From Apodemus sylvaticus (taxonomy: Eukaryota > Chordata > Mammalia > Rodentia > Muridae): 64,000 nucleotides of DNA. The stretch lies in NCBI RefSeq assembly GCF_947179515.1, contig NC_067477.1, positions 120,546,562-120,610,561 of the forward strand, given 5' to 3'. Made by a program: the position numbers and the translations under genes. The notes under the pieces were generated by a model. The model did not search any database. It was not told where the DNA came from and worked only from the letters and a program-made list of their open reading frames with translations. Shown one piece after another: positions 11,851 through 22,535 of the stretch; the stretch's first letter is position 1, and every line of letters begins with the position of its first letter.

Positions 11851-12483
11851 GCTCCATCCCAACTCCATCCCAACTCCTTAGAGCTCTTTGTTTTGTTTTT
11901 TGTTGTTATCAAGAAGGAACACAAAGGAGAATGCTCAGCTTCTGTCTTCTTCCTAACAAGGCTTTGGGGAGCCCAAGAGTTAGGTTGTCAGTGCAGGAAA
12001 CAGCATCTTACTTGGAGAACTCCAAGGAGAGCAGAGTTAGGCAAACAGTGGAGGTGGGAAATTGCTTCCATTTCTGGCCTGAAGCCCTTCTGGAAGTTTT
12101 TGTAACAGGACCTGAGGTAGTCCTATTCCTTCCTGCTCTGAAGACCTCCAGGATTCAGAGGGCTGAACTCTGCAGCGGGCCAAGATTGTGATGAAATTTG
12201 GCTGAGGACTTCAAGGTTAGTGTGTTAGGAAAGGAGATGGAAATGCTCTTTTGCCAAGACTGTCCAGTGTTTATTTATGTCCGACTTCCCTCTCCGTTGT
12301 GTGTGGGCCTTCTCTCTTCTAGAATCAGTGTGGTCTTCACGGTCATTCGCACCTGCTCCATCCCTCAGGCATGGTCTGGGATAGAGGTGAGATACAGATG
12401 TTGAGCATCAAACACAAAACCAAACAACATAAGCCCCACCCAGCCATCTGCCAGCCAAGAAGCCTACATCTGCAAAACCCAGC
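11851..12483. other. Ttc27 intron, nothing recognised
   Basis: The 140-codon frame at 11769-12191 begins inside the SINE above and has no recognisable domain or splice support, so I do not call it a gene. Confidence 0.45.
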
Positions 12484-12570
12484 AGCTGGGAATGGTAGTG
12501 TGTGCCTGTATTCCAAGTCCTGAGGAGGCTGAGGCAGGGGGGTCCCAGTGTGAGGCCAGCCCAGGCCTTT
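12484..12570 (+). mobile_element. B1-like SINE left part, sense
   Basis: 'gctgggaatggtagtgtgtg', 'ctgaggaggctgaggcaggg' and 'tgtgaggccagcccaggcc' follow B1 order over about 85 bases. Confidence 0.65.
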
Positions 12571-13039
12571 TAACATAACTTAACACAGCGCAGATTATGA
12601 CATTCTCAGGTTTTAAACTCCCACAGATTTGTCACTGCAAGCCTACTCTGTGGGAGTTTCTGACAGGAGTGTTGAATGTTTGCAATCAAGGTACACTAGA
12701 TAATGACTCAGCCTGGATGAAGGGACACACGTCACACTGGACACAGCGCATAAAAATTATTGGAATAAGTTTGTAGTACTACTCTTTGTTTTCTACATGC
12801 TTTATCTACAGTTGGTTTTCTGTACAGTTTGTAATTGATGTGTTAAAGAATTCGGTTTACATATGAGGCACACAGTATCTAAAGACAGTCTGTTGTCATA
12901 AACATTAGAAAGAGGCACCTGTGGAGTTACAGAAGCAAACATTTTCACATTGAATTTTATACAGATGCCCGTAGTGCTCTGTAAAACTAAAACTATGGCT
13001 TCTGTGTTTTCCTCAAGTGCACTTTCTAAATGAGGTTAA
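12571..13039. other. Ttc27 intron, nothing recognised
   Basis: AT-rich unique-looking sequence that leads into an ancient LINE-1. Confidence 0.4.
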
Positions 13040-13237
13040 CTCTCAAATTAGTCTCAATAGATTTGAAAGGATTTTATAAAGTATCTTCTCTGAACACCAC
13101 AGGATGAAATTAGAAATAGAAGCAAAACAAAGTAAACAACACCAGCAGCCCCCCCCCCAAAAAAAAAATCAAAAGTAAAACCAAAAATTAACAGAATTGT
13201 GAAAAGTAAAGAATATGCTCTTAACTACTCAGCAACT

Positions 13238-13660
13238 GTGGTGGTTTGAATGAGAACGCCCAGTAGATCTGATTGCTTGCTTGGTCACCAGGGAGTGTTG
13301 CCACTGGAAAGGATTAGGAGGTGTGGCTTTGGAGGAAGGCCATTTCAAGCTCAAGCCAATGTCCCTCCCTCCCTCCCTCCCTCCCTCCCTCCCTCCCTCC
13401 CTCCCTCCTACCCTTCCTACTTCCCTCCCTCCCTCCCCCCTCTCCCCCTCCCCCTTCCCCTGCTGTCTGTGGATCTGGATGTAGAACTGTCAGCTCCTTC
13501 TCTGGCACCATGACTGCCTGTGTGCTGCCATGCTTCCCACCATGATAAGAATTGAGTAAACCTCTGAAAAACTGTAAGTGAGCCCCAGTTAACTGCTTTC
13601 CTCTATAAGAGTTGCTGTGGTCATGGCATCTCTTCATAGCAGTAGAACACTTAGTAAGAC
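13238..13660 (+). mobile_element. Rodent URR1-type repeat with a hypervariable CCCT tract
   Basis: It begins 'gtggtggtttgaatgagaac', continues 'aaaggattaggaggtgtggc', and ends 'ataagagttgctgtggtcat' and 'cagtagaacacttagtaaga'. The end is the inverted counterpart of the start of the repeat at 6009, which suggests related terminal sequences. It sits inside the ancient L1 ORF2 remnant. Confidence 0.7.
13362..13456. repeat. (CCCT)n microsatellite inside the URR1-type repeat
   Basis: More than ten tandem TCCC units with short interruptions. The long proline-serine and glycine-arginine frames read across it are low-complexity artefacts. Confidence 0.95.
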
Positions 13661-13812
13661 AGAAGATTAAAGGAAAAATCAGAAAGTAAATGAAAAACAC
13701 ATTAAGTCTTAGGAGATGCTTAGAAGTCCAATAAGTTGGACATCTATGGCTAGCTGGATATTCATTTTAAAACACAGGAAAGATTTCAGGTCAGCAACTG
13801 ATCTGTTTGCTC

Positions 13813-13928
13813 TTTGGAGACAGGGTCACTCTATGTATCCCTGACTGTCCTGAAATATTATGTAGACTAGTCTAGCCTGAGCTCACAGAAATCCACCTGC
13901 TTCTGCTTCCCGAGTTATGTGCCTAGTA
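13813..13928 (-). mobile_element. B1 SINE, antisense
   Basis: 'ttggagacagggtcactcta', 'atgtagactagtctagcctg' and 'cacagaaatccacctgcttc' give a reversed B1 body. It lies within the ancient L1 remnant. Confidence 0.75.
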
Positions 13929-15109
13929 AGCTATCTTATACCTTAAGAAACAACTAGATAAAGAAAAACAAACAAAACCAAAGCTAGCATAAACAGTGAA
14001 TATTAGAAAAGTAGAGTGAAATAGAGACTAGAAACATAGTTTATTTTGATGATAACAGTGACAGAGCTTTAAATGGATGAACTAAGAGAGGGAAATGGGA
14101 GCACTGCTACCAGGTTTAGAATAAACCAGGTGTAAGCGAGTACTGGGCCACTGTTTGCCAGCAGGTAAGATAACCTAGACAGATGAAGGAGTTCTCTGAA
14201 GAATAGGTCCCAAAAAAGGAAAAAGTGTGACTACATCTGTAACTTAGATGCAGATGGAATCAACAGTGATCAAATGTCATCTTACACTAAAAAGCCTGGA
14301 ACCTAGTACCTTCACTGCTGAATATCGTTAAACAGCTAAACATCTAAACACAGACTGAGCTTTTATGAGGGCAGTATAATCTTGATATAAAAGCTAGACA
14401 TAGGAAAAAATGCAGACCTAAATGTCTTCTGAACAGTTCTGTTAAAAAAAATCTTAAAAAGTTCTGAACTTCTGTAAAAAATCCTTAATATAATATTGTC
14501 AAGCCAATCTCACTTCCTATTTATAGCAGTGTAGACCACTACCCAGAGAGACTCAACCCTGAAATGTGAGCACCACTGAGCATATGTAAATTGATGTAAT
14601 ACGTTAATAGAAGGAGAATCAGATATGCACAGAATCAGCCCGACTGCTATAGAAAAGGCTTTTTAATGAAATCCAAGGCTGCTTCCTAGTAAAAGTGTCC
14701 AACAAAGCAGAACCAAAAGGAAACCACATCAATTTAGCAAAGGCATATGGGAGAAACCCACAGTGATCAGTGTCTCAGTGGTGAAAGGTTAGACACCTCT
14801 TCCTAAGATCAGACACCCACTGCCACTTTCTCTTAACAGCCAGTTGGGGTTGTTGTCAGCATAATTAGACAAGACAAGACAAGAAAAGAAATGAATCCAT
14901 AGAACGGGGTAAAGTCAAAGTATATATTTGCCAGTTACAAGATCTTGCATACAGAATGTCATAAAGATTACATTAAAACTATAAGAACTAACTGAATTCA
15001 GCAAAGTAACAATACAAAGTTAATTATACCTTAAATACTTACAATATCCTGTTTTCCTGGTAGTTTTTTTATGTCAACTCAATAGGACCTACAGCCGTTG
15101 GAAAGAGGA

Positions 15110-15190
15110 AACATGGTCTCTCTATGCAGTCCTGGCTTTCTTATGTAGATCAGGCTGGCCTTAAACTCACAGAGATCTGCCTGCCTCTGA
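15110..15190 (-). mobile_element. B1 SINE fragment, antisense
   Basis: 'gtagatcaggctggcctta' and 'cacagagatctgcctgcctc' are the reversed central part of B1. Confidence 0.75.
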
Positions 15191-15284
15191 ATGAAATATA
15201 ACACATTATGGTTTTTTCCTTTTGTTCTTTCCTATCTTTGTTAAATATAATGTTACAAAATCTTTTTTCTTATAAAGGTTTTGT

Positions 15285-15350
15285 TTGTTTTAATTTTTTA
15301 TTAATCATTTTATTTGTTTACATTTCAAATGTTATCGTGATTCCCAGTCT
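15285..15350 (-). mobile_element. L1 3'-end fragment, antisense
   Basis: 'ttgtttacatttcaaatgtt' with 'atcgtgattcccagtctccc' is the reversed terminal part of a mouse L1 3' UTR. Confidence 0.6.
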
Positions 15351-15760
15351 CCCATAAATATTTTACAGTTTATTTTTTAAGTTGATATTCAATCTTACAA
15401 CTAACATATATTTATTATATCTTCCCTTTGGCCTCACATATGCTATAAATTCATCAAGTACACAAAGGTGTACACACATAATTGTCATATTACTTTTATA
15501 ACAGCAAGCACTTGCTAATAGCTAATGAATAATAAATTATTATATTTCCACATAATAGACTTCCATGCAACTACTAAAATTAATATAGGTCATTACCTAA
15601 AGGCATGATAATATATATTATATAATATATACTATATATCAACACTATATATATATTTTTTTTAATACCATCATAAAAAATGATGGACATGTTATTAAAT
15701 GAACATATATAAAGTTGTTTTGTTTGTTTCTTTGTTTTGTTTTTAGTAGATCTTAAAATC
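15351..15760. other. AT-rich Ttc27 intron, possible old L1 3' end
   Basis: An AT repeat tract lies near 15610-15655 and a perfect inverted repeat (CCATCAT...ATGATGG, loop of 5) near 15668-15686. The order 'tccatgcaactactaaaatt' then 'gatggacatgttattaaatg' resembles the end of an old L1 ORF2, but only weakly. Confidence 0.3.
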
Positions 15761-16260
15761 TTAGCTCTTACTGTGGTACAAACCCAGAATAAGAATAATT
15801 TTTAGACATTGGAGTTCATTGTAATAAGGCTGTACTTCAATGTTCTGCATATCACCAAAGGATTCTACCTCCATAGTAGCAAAGCTAAGAGTTGACAGTT
15901 CTGCTGCACCAAGGAATGAACTGTAGGTACAATTATTTGGATAAAGATTTCCTGTTATGGTCAAAGACTTGAGTGATTGTCATCATTCTCAGCCCACAGG
16001 GAACAGGTTACATTCATTTAAGAAATGGTGAGTGTATTAAGATGGTCTATCCATGAAGTCATTCATCAACTGTTTCAATGAACACTGGTTCTGCTTGGAG
16101 GGTGGCACAGACATTAGGTGAGGGTAAGATTCTGGTTCAATGGCTGTGATGATTTTGAAAAGCATTCATCTCAGAAGAAGAGTAACTAAGGTCATCTTCA
16201 AAATTGATACAATAATTATAAATATCAAGCAAAACATTCAGTCTCACCCTTTGTTGATCT
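15761..16260 (-). pseudogene. Protein-like broken frames, possible unidentified pseudogene
   Basis: On the - strand a 67-codon open frame (15964 to 15761) reads with ordinary protein-like composition (for example NNCTYSSFLGAAELSTL and MEVESFGDMQNIEVQ). Further upstream another frame (about 16172 to 16047) contains AIEPESYPHLMSVPPSK and ends with a stop. I do not recognise either product. The pieces could be a decayed processed copy, or chance frames in AT-rich DNA. No poly(A) tail or flanking duplication is visible. Confidence 0.25.
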
Positions 16261-16611
16261 CTTACAAGCTACCTCCCAAATTAATTGTCTGTGTTTCTTT
16301 TGGCTGTATAAATAATCTTGAAATATGTACGCTGTTCAGAAAACCATAGTATAGTGTAAAAACATCAAATAAACAATCCTACTAAAAGAGAGGCTGAGAT
16401 AGGAGAAGCATGATTTCAAGACCATTATGTGGTACACAGCAAGACACTGTCACGGCCAAATAAGCAGAAAGTGTATATGGGTTGTACAGTATTGGACAGA
16501 TATCTCCAATTACCAAATCAGAGAGACTACTAGATGACAGCCAACAAATTTCTAATTCTTCATATTTTTGAATTTCAATTGTTTAGGATATGTTGGTAAT
16601 ATTAATTTTCA
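16261..16611. other. Ttc27 intron, nothing recognised
   Basis: AT-rich sequence. A short 'gaggctgagataggagaagc' block near 16390 is a degraded B1-like piece at most. Confidence 0.4.
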
Positions 16612-18320
16612 TATTAAGAGATACTAAGAAAAAGTGATTATTACTTCCTGTTATTTTTGTTAGAGGTGGAATTATGTTTGTGTGGGTTTGTTGAAAGATT
16701 GCTTTCTTGCTTTTTCTAGGGTGGAGTTTTCCTCCTTGTATTGGTGTTTTCCATCTATTATCCTTTGTAGGGCTGGATTTGTGGAAAGATATTGTGTTAA
16801 TTTGGTTTTGTCTTGGAATATCTTGTTTTCTTTGTCTATGGTAATTGAGAGTTTTGCAAGGTATAGTAGCCTGGGCTGGCATATGTGTTCTCTTAGGATC
16901 TGTATGAAATCTGCCCGGGATCTTCTAGCTTTCATCGTCTCTGGTGAGAAGTCTGGTGTAATTCTGATAGGTCTGCCTTTGTAAGTTACTTGCTCTTTTT
17001 CCCTTACTTCTTTTAATATTCTTTCTTTGTTTAGTGCATTTGGTGTTTTGATTATTATGTAACAGGAGGGATTTCTGTTTTGGTCCAGTCTATTTGGAGT
17101 TCTGTAGGCTTCTTTTATGTTCATGGACATCTCTTTCTTTAGGTTAGGGAAGTTTTCTTCTATAATTTTGTTGAAGATATTTACTGGCCCTTTAAGTTGT
17201 AAATCTTCACTCTGATCTATACCTATAATCCTTAGGTTTGGTCTTCTCATTGTGTACTGGATTTCCTGAATGTTTTGGGTTACAAGCTTTTTTGCATTTT
17301 GCATTTTCTTTGACTGTTGAGTCCATGGTTTCTATGGTATCTTCGGCATCTGAGATTCTTTCTTCTATCTCTTGTATTCTGTTATTGATATTTGCATCTA
17401 TGACTCCTGATTTCTTCCCAAGGCTTTCTATCTCCAAAGTTGTCTCCCTTTGAGTTTTCTTAGTTGTTTCTACTTCTGATTTTAGATCCTGGATGGTTTT
17501 GCTTAGCTCCTTCACTTGCTTGTTTGTGCTTTCCTGTAATTCTTTAAGAGATTTTTGTGTTTCCTCTTTAAGGACTTCTAGCGGTTTACCTGTGTTCTCC
17601 TGCATTTCTTTAAGGGAGTTTTTTTTTTTTTTTTCTCTTTTGGTTTTTTTCGAGACAAGGTTTCTCTGTGTAGCCCTGGCTGTCCTGGAACTCACTCTAT
17701 AGACCAGGCTGGCCTCGAACTCAGAAATCCTCCTGTCTCTGCCACCCGGCTAAGGGAGTTATTTATGTTCTTCTTAAAGTCTCCTATCATCATAAAAAGT
17801 GATTTTAGTTCTGAATCTTGCTTTTCTGGTGTGATGGTGTATCCTGGACTCACTATGCAGGAAGAATTGGGTTCTGAAGATGCCAAGTAGCCTTGGTTTC
17901 TGTTATCTCTGGTGCTACCTGCCCTTGCTATATCTGACTGGAGCTTGTCCTTCCTGTGATCCTGATTGTGTCAGAACTCCTCAGAGTCAAGCTGTCTCTG
18001 TGATTCTGTGATCCTAGGATCCTGGGATCCTGGGTGTGTCCAAGCTCCTGGGAGTCAAACTGCTTCTGGGACCCTGAGATCCTGGTGTGTCCAAGCTCCT
18101 GGGATCCTGGGCTTGTTAGAGTGCCTGGGAGTGGAGCATTCTCTGGGTGTTGTGGGACTGGCTGCGTGCGGACTTTGCACCTGAGGTCTGCTCAGGGCAC
18201 TGGCTCAGATAGACCAGAAGGAACCCATGCCACTGGTCTGGCAGAGTTCCTGCATGCCTGGGTCCCACTGGTCCCAGTTACTCCTGGTGTTGGGACATAT
18301 GTTGTGTCCTTCTCATCTCT
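16612..18320 (-). mobile_element. Mouse-type LINE-1, 5' UTR plus ORF1, lacking nearly all of ORF2
   Basis: On the - strand, about 18320 to 17965 is a GC-rich 5' UTR with repeated 'gatcctgggatcctgg'-like blocks. About 17965 to 16630 is ORF1, and the first 20 or so codons of ORF2 (ITGSNNHFFLVSLN) end at about 16612. ORF1 shows the coiled-coil region (KSLKELQESTNKQVKEL), the RRM region (RRPNLRIIGI) and the C-terminal domain (TYKGRPIRITPDFSPETMKA). ORF1 protein is the RNA-binding trimer of the L1 particle. The copy is dead: a frameshift lies near 17290, a B1 interrupts it at 17621-17750, and ORF2 and the 3' UTR are missing. Confidence 0.9.
17621..17750 (-). mobile_element. B1 SINE inserted into L1 ORF1, antisense
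   Basis: It is flanked by perfect 10-bp target duplications TAAGGGAGTT at 17611-17620 and 17751-17760. The poly(T) start and 'gagacaaggtttctctgtgt' show the reversed orientation. The B1 5' end is shortened (it ends '...ccacccggc'). Confidence 0.95.
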
Positions 18321-18324
18321 GATC

Positions 18325-18510
18325 CTATCGCTTGCTTTAAATTTTGGATAGCATATGAAATAATGGGTTTCATCATGGCACATTATACACATGTGCCATT
18401 TGTTCTCGCCCCCACCCTGCCCTGCCGTGTCTCACAGTGCCATCCTCCCCACGACCACCGTGTGCGGCCCCTACCCTGCTTCTCCAATTTTTCCTCCTCT
18501 GCTCAGTTAT
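18325..18510 (-). mobile_element. Lx-type L1 3' UTR fragment, antisense
   Basis: 'gaaataatgggtttcatcat' and 'catgtgccatttgttctcgc', followed by C-rich sequence, match the reversed 3' UTR of older rodent L1. Confidence 0.6.
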
Positions 18511-18539
18511 CACATGAATTCATTGCCACTGCTTAGAAA

Positions 18540-18960
18540 AGTGTCTTTTTCTAATTGTTTTATGTAGTTAAAACACACATTTGCCATCTCAGTCATTTTT
18601 AGGTGTAGAGTGGTATGAGGTGCATTGGCCGGGTTGTTCAGTCCCTGCTGCCTTGGGAGCCCTTTCATTATCTTGTGAAAGTGGAGATCCAGTCTGTGAA
18701 ATGCCCCCCCCCCCCCCAGCCCAGCTGTCCTGTCTGTGCTGCTGGCTCTGACTGCTCTCAGGACCGTCTTTGTGACAGTGTCCTCAAGACTCACTGAAGT
18801 CTTAAGGCTGGACGATTCCTTCATATGCATGCACCACATTCTGCATGCCTGTACATCCCACACACGCACTCTATTCTTTCTCTTCGTGGCTGACTGAGTG
18901 GTCAGGGGAAACAAGATGGTGGCACAGCGGTCAACCTTGTTTCTCCTGAGAGTACTCTGG
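18540..18960 (-). mobile_element. Ancient L1M 3' region, antisense
   Basis: 'acacatttgccatctcagtc', a poly(C) tract at 18704-18718, 'agtgtcctcaagactcactg' and 'cttaaggctggacgattcct' occur in the order seen in reversed L1M ORF2/3' ends. The same family is at 63195-63990 in the same orientation. Confidence 0.6.
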
Positions 18961-19699
18961 AGAAGGTTTGTGAAATCGGTCAAGAGCCTCGGTGACTTGG
19001 GCTGGAGGTTGGGTGCCTCTCAGCACTGCCTCCGTGGCGGTGGGAGGCAGGAACACCCACCCTCTCTACTTTAGTGCCATCTTGGAGAAAAGCTGGAGTG
19101 TGGTTTGATTGATTTAGGTAATTTTGTTTTATTTATCTGTCCCATATTTATCACAATAAGCAACATCATTGTCATTTTGATTTTTTTAAAGCATCCAGGC
19201 TTCAAATTTTTTTTTAGATTGCTTAATGATACGCCAAATGAACTCCAAATGGACTAAATATTGCCAAATACTTTGTCTTATAGAAAAATTAGGAATAGAA
19301 GAGAGTGCTTACTAAAGTTCTTGAACCCTGAGGCAGTAAAGGAAAACCGGAAGGAATCTTTATGACCATATTTAAAAAAAAAACTGTGACAAATATTTGT
19401 TACAAATAAGAAAGGCAAAAAGCTAATAATATCTTCATGATATAAAGAGTTAACATCTGCTATAGGAATGAAGGGAATGAAAAGTGGAATTTCTGGAAAC
19501 AGATTTGAGTAAGCATAAGAATTTAGTACCTGAGGTGACACATTTAAAATCTGTGGGATAAGAATACAACATTCAATATGTACAAAGTACTTGGCCAAAC
19601 ACTGAGCCCCAAACCTTAAGTTCTACATCAATCTGTAAACCAGGATAAGTTTGGATGGACAAAATATTAAGTTGGAATTCTAAGCAGAATGATATTGTG
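18961..19699. other. Ttc27 intron, nothing recognised
   Basis: AT-rich unique-looking sequence. The 106-codon - strand frame at 19278-19598 is a phenylalanine-rich chance frame. Confidence 0.45.
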
Positions 19700-19910
19700 T
19701 GTGAGTATGGACTTGGGAACTTCCACCTGTCTGTAAGTCACTGGCTGCGTGACCTTGGGCAGGGTTAATTAACCTTCATACCTTAGTTTCCTAAAATAAG
19801 GATGACAAAGCATCTTCCTGTTATGTTATGAGTTAGTACATGCAATGGATGTGGCCTGGTGCTTGCAAGTGCATTTAAGAGTAGTTGTCATTGTTGTCAT
19901 CTTCTTCGAG
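19700..19910 (+). mobile_element. MIR SINE
   Basis: The diagnostic core 'ctggctgcgtgaccttgggc', then 'ataccttagtttcctaaaat', then 'gttatgagttagtacatgca', then 'aagtgcatttaagagtagtt' gives a nearly full-length sense MIR. Confidence 0.9.
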
Positions 19911-20935
19911 GTAAAACTGTAAAAGCATTACAGGGAAATGGGATCGATACTCTGTGAGCCTGGGGGGGGGGGGGGAGGGAGTACACATAATCATGAAAGA
20001 TGAACTAATTTGCTACTTAAAACTGCACATGGGGAAGTGCTTCTGAACAGTGAGTGAGGTATGGGGTCACAGCCATAGAAGGACAGTTGTGAGGGTGACA
20101 TTGTTTTATTGCTTCTTGCACTAAAGCCAGGCCTGGCCAGTACCTGGGAAGAGCTTATCTGAAGATTTTCCACACTGTCATGGTTCTTAGAGCTGCTATG
20201 TGAGTTCTCCTGGGCTGATGTGACAACTGTCCATAAACTTGGTGACTCGGGTAGAAGTTTATAGTCTTTATTCAGCTCTGGAGTCCAGAAATCCAAAATC
20301 AAAGTGTTAATAAAGCTCCTTGGGGACAGCCTTCCTTGTTTCTTGTGGTCCTGGACCTTTCTCCTCCTGTGAGATAGTGAGGCTCTAAGCTAGCTCAACC
20401 ATGCCTAGTAGTGGGCTGGCCTCCAGTCCTAGTCACTGAAATTAGGTGCCTCCTTGGTCCAGTATGACCTCATCTTAAGTAAATTATATTTACAAGGACC
20501 CCTTCCCCAAGAAGTCAATTCTGAGGCCAGGGTAGACATGAGTTGGTGAAGCTGTTTGCTTTGCCACAGTCTTATCCTTGCTTTCATGGAGAAAACAGCT
20601 GCAGGCCTGGCTGGGGGAGGTGTGCATCAAGGAAGTCTCAAGAATACATGCACTAGCTTTCTGGGAGCCTGTGCAAGTGAAGGCGCGTGAACGGAGCTAC
20701 CGTCAGGGAAGCCGGAGAACCCTCAATGAGCCATGCCCAGGGCTTTCCTTGAGCTGACACTGTCAGAGGTTTAGATGCCTAGGGACAGCAGAGAGACTCT
20801 AAGAATAGGAGGGGACTATTGGTCAGCAGAAATTGTGTGCCCACAGCTCATGTGAGGCCTGAGTGCAGTCTCCAGCCCTGGGAAAACAAGTTAATAGAAA
20901 GATAACAGATGTTTTCAAAGTGAGACGGTGGGGGG
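19911..20935. other. Ttc27 intron, nothing recognised
   Basis: A poly(G) run of 14 bases lies near 19962-19975. The rest is unique-looking and gave no assignment. Confidence 0.45.
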
Positions 20936-21080
20936 AGGCAGCAAGATGTATCAGTGGTAAAGGTGCCTGCCAACCAGCAAGACTGACACCCTGAGTTCAT
21001 TCCTGTGAACCAACAGTACAGACATACAGATACATGCATGCACACACACATATGCACACACGCACACGTTACCCAGAGCA
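20936..21080 (+). mobile_element. B3-type SINE, sense, with CA-rich tail
   Basis: 'gcaagatgtatcagtggtaa', 'cctgagttcattcctgtgaa' and a CA-rich end fit a diverged B3. Confidence 0.55.
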
Positions 21081-21109
21081 CGCATGTACACCTATTTTAA
21101 AATAAAGCC

Positions 21110-21345
21110 AGGTGGTGGTGGCACATGCCCGTAATCCCAGCACTTGGGAGGCAGAGGCAGACAGATTTCTGAGTTCAAGGCCAGCCTGGTCTACAGAGTG
21201 AGTTCCAGGACAGCCAGGGCTATACAGAGAAACCTTGTCTCGAAAAAACCAAATCCAAAAAAACCAATAAAATAAAAACCAATAAAATAAAAACCAATAA
21301 AATAAAATAAAATAAAATAAAATAAAATAAAATAAAAATAATAAA
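21110..21345 (+). mobile_element. B1 SINE, sense, with long A-rich tail
   Basis: A full B1 runs from 'gccaggtggtggtggcacat' through 'gcacttgggaggcagaggc', 'cagatttctgagttcaaggc' (mouse-type) and 'gagaaaccttgtctcgaaaa'. The tail has expanded to AATAAA/AAAAT repeats up to about 21345. An open frame on the - strand across it is B1-derived. Confidence 0.97.
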
Positions 21346-22535
21346 GTACAAGGCAAACATTTAGTCATATGTAGTATTGATAGACAACAGTCAGATACCA
21401 TGCCATGAGGAACAAATTGGAATGTCTAAAGAAGGCCTATTGTTAGACTTTAGGAGATTATAAAATTAAATAAATCTCCAGGGCATAACTTATTCCTTTA
21501 TGGTATCATGGTACAAACAGAAAAGTATCACTGGGCACGTTCACCTCTTGTCCTGTGATCTGAAAGTTAGCATTGTTTTAAAAGTATGTGCAAGTGATTT
21601 AGCCACAGAAAGAAAACAAAACCCTTCCTTCTCCTCCTTTGTCAGCCCCTCCCTGCTCCTTAGGCCAGCTCCTGGTAAGAGGTGTTCTCCTGAGGCCTTG
21701 GCAGCTCTGCTGTCCCCCAGAGGGGCGGCCATCTGCATGTGTGGTCAGGTCTGCAGAGGCCCCATCGCACGTGCTGATAGCTGGTTCTTCTCGGACGCCC
21801 GCCCTCCGTCCTCACTTGGTTTGGGGTCGTCTGCTCCTTCCTTCACCAGCTGCTATCTAGCTCCTTTCTCGGTCCCTCCCTTTCCTTTTCCGCAGCTTCC
21901 CCTGACTGCTCTCCTTCCTTGGAGGAAGGCTCCCCAGAGGTTCTCATCCACTCCTTGGTGAGGTGAGGGAGCCTGGCGCTAGCTCTCCTCCTCCCAGGAC
22001 CAGTGTGTCTGCGCATGCTCTTCTCAGGTGTCCTGGTGTGCTCCCCGTTAGCTCACAGGACCCTCAAAGTGCTGGCAGTGTGACAAGTAGGCTTGTATTT
22101 GGCCCAGAGACGAATGGGAATTTTGTTTCCTATTTTTATTTTATATTGGCTCTAATGTCTTAGGAGAAATTTTAATTGAAATAACTTAGGAAACAAAAAA
22201 CTATCTCTTTGGTTGATCTAGATTATCAAAGAACAGTGAAATGAAAGGTTTCTAGCTTATATATTTCATAAAAGTGAAAGATAGGGATAGCAGAGAAGTA
22301 GGGAACTGTGCTTTGTTACTATGATGAATTCGTGAGAGGATTCAGGGCTTGGGTTGTGAGTTCAAATCCACGGGTCTCCCGTATGTGTGACCTGGAGAGG
22401 CTCTGGCTTTTTAATTTGCAGAGTGCACAGGACAGCAGACACCACTGGCTGGATGAGTGTGCACATAGAGCAGGAGGCGCTCTGGCTACTGTATTGTCAC
22501 CATTTCGTCGTCTTCATTGACGCTCAGCCCTGAGC
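21346..22535. other. Ttc27 intron, unique-looking, locally GC-rich
   Basis: About 21630-22080 is richer in GC than its surroundings and carries overlapping open frames on both strands (the longest is 153 codons, 21500-21961). None shows a domain, and several run through pyrimidine-rich sequence, so I make no gene call. Confidence 0.45.

Larger units (their letters stand above)
13040..15055 (+). pseudogene. Ancient L1 ORF2 remnant (endonuclease end through reverse transcriptase region)
   Basis: Short blocks follow the nucleotide order of L1M-type ORF2 over 2 kb: 'aggatgaaattagaaataga' (end of the endonuclease), 'agtgaaatagagactagaaa', 'ataatcttgatataaaagc', 'atagaaaaggctttttaatg', 'cctaagatcagacacccac' (near the reverse transcriptase core) and 'actgaattcagcaaagtaac'. 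No open frame survives. L1 ORF2 normally encodes endonuclease and reverse transcriptase for target-primed insertion; this copy is dead. Two younger elements interrupt it (13238-13660 and 13813-13928). Confidence 0.72.

Noticed and set aside
13250..13700. Proline-serine and glycine-arginine rich frames
   Set aside because: They are produced by the (CCCT)n tract inside a rodent repeat.
16672..17304. 210-codon - strand frame as a host gene
   Set aside because: The product is the L1 ORF1 protein (RRPNLRIIGI and TYKGRPIRIT motifs), broken by a frameshift and a B1, so it is transposon-derived and dead.
21069..21401. 110-codon - strand frame with repeated FYFILFY peptides
   Set aside because: It is read from a B1 body and its expanded A-rich tail.
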